64,000 nucleotides of DNA from Zanthoxylum bungeanum (lineage: Eukaryota; Streptophyta; Magnoliopsida; Sapindales; Rutaceae). Under the pieces are notes generated by a model. The model worked only from the letters and a program-made list of their open reading frames with translations. It was not told the DNA's origin and did not search any database. Positions 47,309 to 57,049 of the stretch are shown here, in pieces. The stretch lies in assembly GCA_019454045.1 (NCBI GenBank), contig SKCR01023796.1, forward strand, positions 408,526-472,525, written 5' to 3'. A program made the translations under genes and the position numbers. Position 1 is the first letter of the stretch; each line of letters starts with the position of its first letter.

Positions 47309-47770
47309 CTATGTTTGGATTGAGGAAAGACGATAGTTTATAATGAAATGTATTTTATTAGAATGAAATAGAACGAAATGAAATGAAAAATAATTTACTA
47401 TATTCTTGTTTTGGAAAAAATGAAAAGTTTATAATATAATATTCCAAAACATTGTTTGGTAAATAAAAAATAATGAATTTGAATGTAATTAGATAGATTT
47501 TAAAAATAATTATAATTTTTTAGATTTTAAAAATAAAAAGATAAATATTTTAATAATAATTTTCAAAGGGTAAATTTATCTTCAGATAATGTCATTTTTA
47601 AAAGTTACTTGCATCTCCAACCCTCATTTGGACGGCTCATTTTTTATCGTTTAATATTTTTTTTTTGTTACAATCTCTTCCATCCATTTTCACCATTCCA
47701 AATAATGAATTTTAAATATTTTAAGTTATATTGCACTCAATTTTATCTCATTTCATCAATTCAAACATTG
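47309..47770. mobile_element. Probable MITE (CTATGTTTGGATTGA ends)
   Basis: Left end CTATGTTTGGATTGAGGAAA and the reverse of the right end CAATGTTTGAATTGATGAAA match at most positions, giving ~20-bp inverted ends. Superfamily unclear; no clear target duplication. Confidence 0.4.
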
Positions 47771-47961
47771 ATTATATATCTATCGCTGTATAATAATGAT
47801 AGACATACACTCAAAAACACTCTAAAAAAACACACACCCAATGAATAAACTTATCTTTGGAAAAATAAACAAAAATCATGGCTTCAAATTTTGTGTTGAG
47901 TGTGTATTTTGAGAATGCCTTTCACTATATATCTATGACTGTTGCTTGAATATAGTCATTG

Positions 47962-48593
47962 TGTTGGTGTGCAAACAAAGTCTCAAAGTCCCACATTGGT
48001 TAGAAATGGGGAAGATCATGGACATATAAGGATGGACATGTATCTTCATTGGTATGAGGCCTTTTGGGTATAGCCCAAGAGCAAATCCAAGAGGGCTTAG
48101 GCCCAAGTGGACAATATCATACCAATGTGGAGATAAGTTGTGTCCTATGTTTCTTACAAGTGGTATCATAGCCATGTCCCGGAGTTAGCCATGTGGATGA
48201 ATCATCGGAATACATAACAAAAGGTGGTGAGCCCTGATCGTGATCCGTGAATGTGCTCGGTTAGATAGGCGGTATGCTCCGGTCTTCATGGACGTGTCCT
48301 AAACCAACACGATGAAGAGGAGTTAGCCTGGGCTAGAGTGGACGGATGGATGATCGTTTGAGGGGAGGCTCGGTGGTCCTTTGTTCGAGGGGAGGATTGT
48401 TGGTGTGCAAACAAAGTCCCAAAGTCTCACATTGGTTAGAAATGAGGAAGATCATTGGCATATAAGGATGGGCATATATCTTTATTGGTATGAGGCCTTT
48501 TGGGTATAGCCTAAGAGCAAATCCATGAGGGCTTAGGCCCAAGTGGACAATATCATACCAATGTGAAGATAAGTGGTGTCCAAGTTCCTTACA
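47962..48593 (+). mobile_element. TRIM (miniature LTR retrotransposon)
   Basis: 632 bp. LTRs at 47962-48158 and 48398-48593 (~197 bp; TGTTGG...TTACA), perfect CATTG duplication (47957-47961 and 48594-48598), PBS TGGTATCATAGCC at 48161 (initiator-tRNA-Met type with one change), PPT TTCGAGGGGAGGAT before the 3' LTR. The 239-bp interior has no coding capacity, so it must rely on enzymes of other elements. Confidence 0.95.
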
Positions 48594-48598
48594 CATTG

Positions 48599-49137
48599 AA
48601 ATGATCAAATTACCAAAATTACCCACAAGTCCAAATTTTTTGAAAAATAAACTTGAAAGAAACCACAGAGTCTCCTCCTCTCTTAACAAGAAAAGTAAAG
48701 TTCTTTTTGCAAACTCTAGAACCCAAAGCTTCATCTTTTATTCCCTTTAAAATAAATAAATAAATAAATAACTTCATTTTTTTATTATAAAAAATTGATT
48801 AGAAGTTATATATCCAGTCAAAGTTTGAGTCTGAGCAAATTTTTAATACAATGTAAATTAGAAATGGTTGATTAGAAGCACCTTCATGAACTTGAATGCT
48901 AAGACAAGTTGCTTGATAGTGGAGTAAAAAGTTCATACACAAGTTCGATGTTACAAACTCATTATGAAAATATTAGCCAATCTCATATTTAGTCAATATG
49001 AGATAAATAGATTATAATATTTTCAAAGCCCATATAGATCGGCGTCTTTGTAGCTACTTATGTATATATTGTTGCCCTTGTGGTTGTGGAGGAAACAATT
49101 CAAGTGAAGATTAGCCATCTTTCGAGGATTTTGAAAA
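48599..49137. other. Intergenic, nothing recognised
   Basis: AT-rich; (AAAT)n run at 48750-48770. No gene or repeat end seen. Confidence 0.4.
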
Positions 49138-50628
49138 TAGAGATGGCAAAAATATCAATATCCAATGGATATCCAATTATCCATCCAATTCTATTTGGAT
49201 AATATTCATCCGATATTTATTGGATATGAAGATGGATAGTTTTTTAAATATTCAATTGGATATTGGGTGGATAATGGATGAACATGTATATTAATTTTTT
49301 ATCCAATATCCAAGTAAAAGTAGAGAAATACAAAGTGACATTAATTAAAAAAATTATTATCAAAATTATTTTTATAATATAATCATAAAATTAAATATGA
49401 TGAGTCCTGCCAACACTCGGGCCTTGCTCGGTGCCAGGATTTGGTCCTACTGGCATTCAGGTCATGCCGATTCGAGAACCTTGTCTAGAATAGTATCAGG
49501 ACCCACTCCTATCGGGTGATGCTGACACTCGATCAGGCCCAGTGTTGGGACCCGAGCCGGTGCTGAGAATCGGTTCTGTCGGCACACTGGCCCGGTCGGT
49601 GTCAGGACTCGGTCCGTCTTGGTGCCAATACCCGAATTGGACCAACGCGGGGACCTGGTCATGTTGGCACCCGGGTCGGGCCGGTGTTGGGACCTGGTCC
49701 TTTCGGCACTCGGGCAGGGCCGGTGCCGGGGCCCCGTCCTGTCAGCACCCGAGCAAGGTCGGTGCAGGGACCCGGTCATGTCGGCACTCAGACTGGGCCG
49801 ATACCGGGACCTGGTTCAAACCGGTGTCGGGATCTGGTCTTATATGCACCAGGTCGGGCCATTATCGGGATCCGATCCTGTCGGCACCCGAGTCAGCCCA
49901 TTATCCGGACCCAATGCCGGGATCAGACCGAGACTGAGGTCAAGGTCGATTTCAGGATCGGGGCCGAGTTAGGGTTCAGATCCTAGCTGGTGTCAGGGGG
50001 CCGGGCTCGGTGTCGAGCTCAGGCTTAGACCCAAGCTGTCCCGGGTCTTGCCAGGCTTTGTGCCATGACTCAGGTCGAGCTAGGCTGGTGCCAATATCGG
50101 GATAGTACCGAGACCGTGGTCGATTTCAGGATCGGGGCTGAAATGGGGTTCAAATCCTAACTAGTGCCAAAATGGGAGCCGAGCTCGGGCTTAAACCCAA
50201 GTTGTCCCGGGTCTTGCCAGTCTTGGTTCCATGACTCAGGTTGAGTTGGGTTGATGCCAATACCGAGCTTAGCTTGGTGCCAGGACTAGGTCGGGCTCGG
50301 TGCCTAACTTAGCCGCGTTATTTTTATCACTGATTAATTAATTAAAAATAATTAATTTTTTTGTTAAAATATTTTTTATTATAATAATAAATTATTTAAC
50401 ATTATCATAATTAATAAGCGATTCAATTTTAATATTTTACATTCAAGTAAATAATAGAAATTAGATATTTATATATATTCACGGATATCCATATCCTTGT
50501 GGATAAAATCTATATCAATATCCAATATTTAAAAGTGGATATGAATATGCATTTATCCATCTTGAATATACATGGATTTGAACATGAATGTCTATTATCC
50601 ATATTCAATTGGATAATTACCATCCCTA
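49138..50628. mobile_element. hAT MITE carrying a GC-rich minisatellite
   Basis: Ends TAGAGATGGCA...TACCATCCCTA; flanking 8-mers TTTGAAAA (49130-49137) and TTTGAAAG (50629-50636) match at 7 of 8. Subterminal GGATATCCAAT / TCCATATCC repeats on both sides. The centre (49400-50330) is a GC-rich tandem array very unlike the AT-rich ends. Confidence 0.82.
49400..50330. repeat. 39-bp GC-rich minisatellite
   Basis: Units such as GGTGTTGGGACCTGGTCCTT then TCGGCACTCGGGCAGGGCC (39 bp) repeat with divergence. As 39 is a multiple of three, open frames appear on both strands (49462-49779 minus, 49542-49986 plus); these are not genes. From about 50040 the array becomes a longer, irregular repeat (GGTTCAAATCCTAACTAGTG type). 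Confidence 0.85.
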
Positions 50629-50819
50629 TTTGAAAGTTTGAAACTCCATTGCAAATCTTGAAAATGCCTTACCTTTTATGCCTTCTTTTCTTCTCATGAT
50701 TCCCACATAAATTAGATTTTATTCACATTGTGTTAATGATAGTTACTGTTGAATTCTATAACTACAAGTTGTATCAGAAATCTTTTCTTGCTCAGCTTGA
50801 ATTACAGGAGCCCTTGAGC

Positions 50820-51244
50820 TAGACCGGGCCGGCGGTTCGGTTCGGTTCCGAACAGGAACCGAACCGTCATGTTCCGGTTCCACACTAAAATGGAACCGGA
50901 ACCGGAACCGAACCGTTCGGTTCCGGTTCCGGTTCCATTCAGTTTATTTTTATTTTTTACTTTTTTGAAAATAAAACTCAAATTACAAATAATTACATTA
51001 AATTATTAATTTTGAAAATAATTACAAATAAAATTATGTAAATTACAAATTATGTTAAATTACATTATATAATTACACTAAATTACAAATAAAAATCTTA
51101 TCTAAAAAATTTAAAAAATATATTATTATATATATGCAAACCGGTTCCAACGATTCCAACCGGTTCGGCTAGGGGAGGAACCATAACCGAACCGGTTAGG
51201 TTCCAGTTCGGTTCAGGTTCCGAACCGGAACCTTGGCCGATCTA
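50820..51244. mobile_element. hAT MITE, TAGACC/GGCC family
   Basis: 425 bp; ends TAGACCGGGCC...TTGGCCGATCTA; flanks CCTTGAGC / CCTTCAGC (7 of 8). GGTTCCGGTTCGG subterminal repeats as in 6337 and 21871, but the snRNA-type module is absent. Confidence 0.85.
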
Positions 51245-51557
51245 CCTTCAGCTATGTGTCTTCAAAGTTTCTGAAGAATGAACAGTATAATTTTTAGCCG
51301 TCCAATAAACACATTATCAAACCACTTAAATCTCTGCGTCTCATTTTTTTTCTTACTCTCTCTACGCAATTATAATCCATATAAACGCGGTGTAATTTCA
51401 CTAGCACTTATTCCTTCATAGGAATTTGATAAGATAAGCCAACTAACTATTATTGTACCATAATAACTGACAAGCTTACATGATTACAACCTAACTCAAG
51501 TTTGCAAAAGCAACCACCATATGAAATAAGGTTAAGGTACACATATGCTCATCTATC
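51245..51557. other. Intergenic, nothing recognised
   Basis: No gene, no repeat ends seen. Confidence 0.4.
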
Positions 51558-51722
51558 TAGAGCCGGCCCTATCCGTCTATAGTCCTATTTTTTTTTTTAT
51601 TATAGCTTTTAAATAACTAATGATAAAGGACCTCAAATCGTTTTTAATAATATTTTATTATGATTAGAGACTTTAAAAATGTAAAAATAACATTTGCCTC
51701 GATGATATCAGGATCGGCCTTG
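51558..51722. mobile_element. Possible small hAT-like MITE
   Basis: Left end TAGAGCCGGCCCTATCC, right end TATCAGGATCGGCCTTG, roughly inverted; flanks CATCTATC / TATCAATC match at 6 of 8. Weak. Confidence 0.35.
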
Positions 51723-52034
51723 TATCAATCCACCAAGTGTAGCCGCCATCCAAGTTCATCACATGCTCATAGCCATGCTTCCACGAAATCGTTCTATTTC
51801 ACACTTGTTCAATCACAGAATCGTTCTAAAATACATTTCTTGGTCTTCAAGTTTGAGTTGAGTGGCTATTTATCTGTCATTATACTTTATTTTAGCTCTA
51901 AAGAAAATCATAATAGATGGGTTTAATGACTTAAATTCCATGGTTTAATTTATGTTTTTGCTGTTATATGTCAAGCGAGAAAGAGAAATATCTAAATTGA
52001 CATAAATAGAAATTATGAGATTTATGAATTAATG

Positions 52035-52466
52035 ATTTCAAATAGAGCATAATGACGTCAAAAAATCCATATAATCGACCCCACCTAAAGGGAAAATGCT
52101 TTGTTTGATTTGGCTTATGCTTGATTATTTGAATTTAATGTTGGATTGGGTTATGCTTATGTTTTGTTTGATTTGGCTTCATTACCAAAATATTTGTGTG
52201 ATTGCTTTTAATATTATGTATTATATTTTAATTGTTTGATATTGAGTTGCTTGTTAGAAATCTATAGAATTAATAGTCGGGACTTGTCTTGATTTATTGT
52301 GTTAATTCTGCATTGGGTCATAATCTTATGTAAAATACGAACTTTCAATTTCAAATAGAGCACAATGACGTCAAAAAATCCATATAATCGACCACACCTA
52401 AAGGGAAAATGCTTTGTTTGATTTGACTTATGCTTGATTATTTGAATTTAATGCCGGATTGGGTGA
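52035..52466. repeat. 119-bp direct repeats flanking an LTR-end fragment
   Basis: Repeats 52035-52153 and 52348-52466 both read ATTTCAAATAGAGCA, ATGACGTCAAAAAATCCATA, TAATCGACC and so on, nearly identical. Between them 52154-52347 resembles the end of the LTR at 543-1616 (AGTCGGGACTTGTCTTGATT, CATTGGGTCATAAT, ending TTTCA). A third, single homologue of the repeat is at 54285. Confidence 0.75.
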
Positions 52467-53680
52467 ATGCAATTAAAAGTTTTAACCACAATAATTTCCA
52501 TTTGCCTTTTTTCTATGTCTTTCATAAATTGAAGTTTCTGGCTGATACTAAATGCTAAATGCTAATGCATTCAAGTATGAGAGACAAATGAAATAAACAA
52601 AAAGGGCTAATGCAATAATACACTAATCAATGTGCTCAATTATTTGTGTTAGTAGTAGAGATTTTGTATGGATAAATGGTGAAGGCATAAGCTGTTTCTG
52701 GGGTCCTCAGTCTTTGAAGTTTTTAATAAGGGAGATTGGAGACCTCTTATCAAATGAATATGGATTCGTGATGGCTGTTAGGTAAAAGAAATGAAAAAAA
52801 AAATTAAATTAAAAGTGAAAAATAAATGCTTCTAAACTTAAATCTAATTCTTATCAAATATTAGTCTTAATTCGGGTTCGCAACAAGAAGGGCCGGGTTG
52901 AGCCGGGATTTATCAAGCCTTGTCCCATTTATACAACCGGCAAAAAAAATCATCCCGTCTCGTTATTTTTTCGGGATAAAAAAATCATCTATTTTTGTCT
53001 CACATCCAGTTCCCGTCCTATCTTGTTAAAATCTTGTCCTACTTGTTGTCTCGTCTCATCCCACTTAAAATTTCGAGTCCTTTTTTGTTCCATCTCTTTT
53101 TTAAATTGGAACATAAAAATATATTTCAAATCTTATCTAGAACGAGACGAGATCCCTTTGGAATAGGTTGAGACTGGGACAGTTGCCGACCCTACTCTAA
53201 GTATGTACAGCCAAGACAGCATACCAAATTTCACCAATGCATTTTCTCATAAAAAAAAAAATTAATGGTTTGATTCAGGTTCAGTGGCAACAGCCACAAA
53301 TCCCAAAAGACTTGTTACCAAAACTGGGCTACACAATTCTTACAACTCCATGTCTCCATAGATGCATTTTGCTTCTGCTTTTAAGCAGATTAAGCCGCAC
53401 CACCCAATTTAAAACTCCCATTAACAAGAAGTTGAGCACTAACAGGCAAAAACCAATGGGATCAAAACCCACCTAAAAATAAATTTTATTCACATATTCT
53501 TTACCACAACTTGCACTCTCACCATAAACATTTAGTGAGAAATTAGAGGATTGAATTGAAAAAACACTATGCGGGTCAGTGGTGGCCTTACGAAGGTCGG
53601 TTGGGCCTCAAATTTGAGCTAAAATTATAAACATTAAATTTAAGAAAAGTTAATATTCATTGTAAGTAATGCAGTGCTAG
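52348..53680. repeat. Segmental duplication, copy A
   Basis: Colinear with 54275-55540: GACGTCAAAAAATC block, ACCACAATAATTTCCATTTG block, a decayed MITE-like GGGATTTATC/CCGTCTCG segment, GCCAAGACAGCATACCAAAT block, CAGCCACAAATCCCAAAA block and GAAGTTGAGCACTAACAGGC block in the same order. No convincing gene; a hydrophobic open stretch on the minus strand near 53380-53470 is shared by both copies. Confidence 0.8.
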
Positions 53681-54011
53681 CGAGGGGGCTTAAGCCCCCA
53701 ATCACTTTTGGGAAAAAAAACTAAGACAAAGGATATGTTGACTTTTTTTTTTTTTTTACTTTTGACTTATGTAACATAAGACTTTGGGGTTAAGATTTTG
53801 TGGGAATTCAATTTAAAGATGATGTAATTTTCTTTGCATGTGCTGTGAAGTTGTTGTTTCTAAATTGTAATAGGGTTTTTTTTTTTTTTTTTTTTAATTT
53901 TAATTGGTATTATAATTTTGTGAGCATGCAATTCTTAAAAAAATAAATATTATAATATATTTATTATTATAATAGGTTTCTTATTTAATAGGAGCTTACA
54001 ATATGTTTTCT
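53681..54011. other. Spacer between duplicated segments
   Basis: AT-rich with long T runs (53739-53757, 53878-53896). Nothing recognised. Confidence 0.4.
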
Positions 54012-54225
54012 GTTAGGGGATCGTGAGCTGAAGCTGACACGCAAATAAAATGAAATTGAGAATAATTATTAGTTCATGAGGCGTTGCCTACCATATAACA
54101 ATACAATAATAATTAAGAGGTTTAGCCTAGCATAAATATTAACAATAAAATAAAATAATGAGACACATATTTAACGTGATAAAACTCTCAATGTGAGGGA
54201 AACATCCAAGCATAAGTTGACATGA
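54012..54225 (-). mobile_element. LTR-derived fragment
   Basis: The minus strand (GGATGTTTCCCTCACATTGA, TTTTATCACGTTAAATATGTG, AGGCAACGCCTCATGAACTA) is homologous to 16290-16495 on the plus strand, also ending in ..AACA. Remnant of the same LTR family. Confidence 0.55.
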
Positions 54226-54274
54226 ACAAAAATCATAAAAAAAAAGTTAGGTTTTTTGAAGCTTTACGAATAAA

Positions 54275-55540
54275 TGATCTCAAATAGAGCACATTGACGT
54301 CAAAAAATCTATATAACCGATCTCACCTGACATGAAAATATTTTATTTGCTTTAGCTTAGTTTATGCTACCACAATAATTTCCATTTGCCTTTTCTATGT
54401 CTTACATAAATTGAAGTTTCTGGCTGATGCTAAATGCTAATGCATTCAAGTATGAGAGACAAATGAAATAAACAAAAAGGGTTAATGCAATAATGCACTA
54501 ATAGATCAATGTGCTTAATTATTTGTGTTGGATTGGGATTTATCAATCCCGTCTCGTCCTATTTATATATTCGGGATAAAAAGTCATTCCGGTCCTGTGT
54601 CGTTATTTTTATGAAATAAAAAAATATCATCTTTTCCTGTTTCATATTTAGTTCCAATCTTATCTTATTAAAATCTTGTCCCGCTTATTGTCTCGTCTCG
54701 TCCCACTTAAAATTTTGAGATTTTTTTTTTGTTCTATTCTATTTATAAATTGAAACATAAGAATATATTTCAAATCTTATCTAGAAGGGATAAGATTCCG
54801 TTGAGATAGGACGGGATAGGAAAAATTACCGACCATACTCAAATATGTACGGCCAAGACAGCATACCAAATTTCAGCATGCATTTTCTCATAAAAAGATT
54901 TTAATGGTTTGATTCAGGTTCAGGTAGCAACAGCCACAAATCCCAAAAAGACTTGTTACCAAAACTGGGACAGCCTGTTTCTTAAGATTTTTTTTTTTTT
55001 TGGAAACGTTGGAAATCTCGCCACTAAACCACCCATTCTGAGTCGCGGCGCAGGTAAAACCACCGGCTGTCCCAGACTCTTACAAGAAATACACTCCCTG
55101 AATTCGAACCCAGAACCTCAAAGTGAGATTCTGGACCCTACACCACCAAATCACATCCATTGGGGACCTATTTCTTAAGATGGGCTACACAAATCTTACA
55201 ACTCCATATTTGAATTTTGCTTCTGCTTTTAAGCTGATTAAGCCGCACCACCCATTATAAAACTTCACAAGAAGTTGAGCACTAACAGGCAAAAACCAAT
55301 GGGATCAAAACCCACCAAAACAATTTATTCTATTCACATTCTTAACCACAACTTGCACTGTCATCATATACATTTAGTGAGAAATTAGAGGCTTGAATTG
55401 TAAAAACACTATGCGGGTGAGGGGGGGGTGGCATTAGGGATAATCTACCCAACGGTCGGTTGAGCCCCAAATTTGATTCAAAATTATAAGTATCAAATCT
55501 AAGAAAAATTAATACTCATTGTAATAAGAAAGTAAAAAAA
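54275..55540. repeat. Segmental duplication, copy B
   Basis: Second copy of the block at 52348-53680, with a SINE inserted at 54989-55170 that copy A lacks, so the SINE is younger than the duplication. The MITE-like segment (about 54535-54840) is present in both, so it is older. Confidence 0.8.
54989..55170 (-). mobile_element. tRNA-derived SINE, copy 6, with perfect TSD
   Basis: 182 bp between perfect 11-bp repeats TTTCTTAAGAT (54978-54988 and 55171-55181). Minus strand: head GATTTGGTGGTGTAGGG (A-box region), B box GGGTTCGAATTC, body GGGAGTGTATTTCTTGTAAG, GTCTGGGACAGCCGG, end GAGATTTCCAACGTTTCC and poly(A). The empty site is preserved in copy A of the segmental duplication. Confidence 0.92.
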
Positions 55541-55951
55541 AAAAAAAAAAAAACTATCTATTATCGATGGGAGCCTAAGAAAAGTTAACACCCGTTATAA
55601 CAAGAAAGTCAAAAAAATTCTCTTTGATCGATAAGAGACCACATACTTTAAAATTCATATAGGCGGTCCCTATGATGGGTCTCACAGAAATGGGAGACCC
55701 ACCCACATGAAGGGCATGTCTCACTTTACGTGTACATTTCATCTGTTGCTTGCAAGTTTTGGTAGATTTTAGTGCTTGTACTTCCTTGAACACCCACATC
55801 AGATTTGCTACTCATCTTTATCTCCAACGTTAGTTAATAGGTAGCCACATGCAATTATATTTTATGGGGATTAAAATACTAGATATGCTTAGACATATTT
55901 GTGGGAAAACTCATGCATGGGGGACATGGAGTCTTGGAAATTATATATAAA
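55541..55951. other. Intergenic, nothing recognised
   Basis: A further partial repeat of the duplicated block's end (CTAAGAAAAGTTAACACCCG) at about 55574. No gene. Confidence 0.4.
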
Positions 55952-55960
55952 TTTAACAAT

Positions 55961-56113
55961 GGGAAATGTTAATGAGTGCCCTAAAAGAATCAATTTAAGG
56001 AAAGTTTTGATGGGAAAAAGGAAAAAATCATTAATGATTTGACAGTTTTTTACATTTCCCATAAAAATAATGTCAAAACTTTCCTTAAATGAAATCCTAA
56101 CGAGTGCCAACCC
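55961..56113. mobile_element. Foldback MITE
   Basis: Inverted arms AATTTAAGGAAAGTTTTGA (about 55991-56009) and TCAAAACTTTCCTTAAAT (about 56073-56090) enclose a short centre. Direct repeats TTTAACAAT (55952-55960 and 56114-56122) could be a 9-bp Mutator-type duplication; an alternative inner pair TAATGAGTGCC / TAACGAGTGCC also exists, so the exact ends are uncertain. Confidence 0.6.
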
Positions 56114-56122
56114 TTTAACAAT

Positions 56123-56548
56123 TTACATTAACCAAAAGAACCTGAACAAGTGAAATGTGATTGGTGTAGATGCATTAATTGATTCATTTATACCAAGAAA
56201 AGCTTTTACTTTATACATTTTATGTATATTATTAATTCTTTGGCCTTTAGCTCTTCATCTGTTTTGATATTTCATGCAAGTGATAATCACAACTGACTCT
56301 ATTAAGCTTGATGAAGTCAGAATAACAAAAATGATTTCATAATTACATCATACATTATGTGCTAGTATAATTATAAAAAATATACGATTTGGTGAAACTC
56401 GAAAAAAAATTAGCGACCTCGGTCACGGGACCACCGCAACCACAAGGTTAGTTCTGATATCTTCGAGATCTAATATTATTTTTATATTTTGAGATAATCA
56501 TAATATAATATTATAATAAAATTATTTACAATCATGACCATTAGTTAT
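56123..56548. other. Intergenic, nothing recognised
   Basis: AT-rich flank of the Copia insertion; no gene or repeat end seen. Confidence 0.4.
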
Positions 56549-56887
56549 TGTTGTGATTAAAACACACACAATAGAGGAGATGTGAGAGGAAAACTCTTCT
56601 TTTATTACTACCAACAAAAGAATTACAAAGTTTATTATACAAACTTTACAAAAAACCTCTCAACCCTCTTTACTCTCTATTCTCTCAATTTCGGGATTTA
56701 TGGGATTTAGGGATACTAACAATGATCTGGGAAGGCTCAATTTATAGTGCCAAAACCGTGTTGCCAGCTTCTTCAACACGTTTTGCTTTTGCCAGCTTCT
56801 TCAACAAGTTTTACTTTTGCCAGCTTCTTCAACAAGTTACTTTCGCTTGCTTCTTCAACAAGTTACGTTTGCTTGCTGACTCCAACA
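56549..56887 (-). repeat. 3' LTR of Tnt1-like Copia
   Basis: 339 bp, minus strand TGTTGGAGTC...AATCACAACA. TATA (CACTATAAATTG, plus 56739-56749). Upstream of it in U3, four 26-28-bp tandem units GTAACTTGTTGAAGAAGC / TGGCAAAA (plus about 56766-56875), a layout like the repeated U3 activator boxes known in Tnt1. Confidence 0.93.
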
Positions 56888-56899
56888 AATCTCCCCCTC
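56888..56899 (-). other. Polypurine tract of Tnt1-like Copia
   Basis: Minus strand GAGGGGGAGATT directly before the 3' LTR TGTTGG. Confidence 0.8.
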
Positions 56900-57049
56900 G
56901 GTGAAGATTTGTCCTAAAATCTGAGCCGACCATCAATCATCCAAACCGGATCCTCAAAAGGATCCACCCCTGGCTGCATCTGTATGACTGCCTACGTACC
57001 CTGAGTTGGGATCAAGCCAATCGTAGTTCTCTGAATCTCCCCACTCTGA

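Noticed and set aside
47962..48158. Cassandra-type TRIM carrying a 5S rRNA sequence
   Set aside because: The LTR has ATATCATACCAATGTGG, faintly like a 5S internal box, but no continuous 5S match. Left as a generic TRIM.
49462..49986. Proline/Gly-rich open frames in the GC-rich array
   Set aside because: A 39-bp period keeps all frames open; located inside a MITE; no start context or domain.
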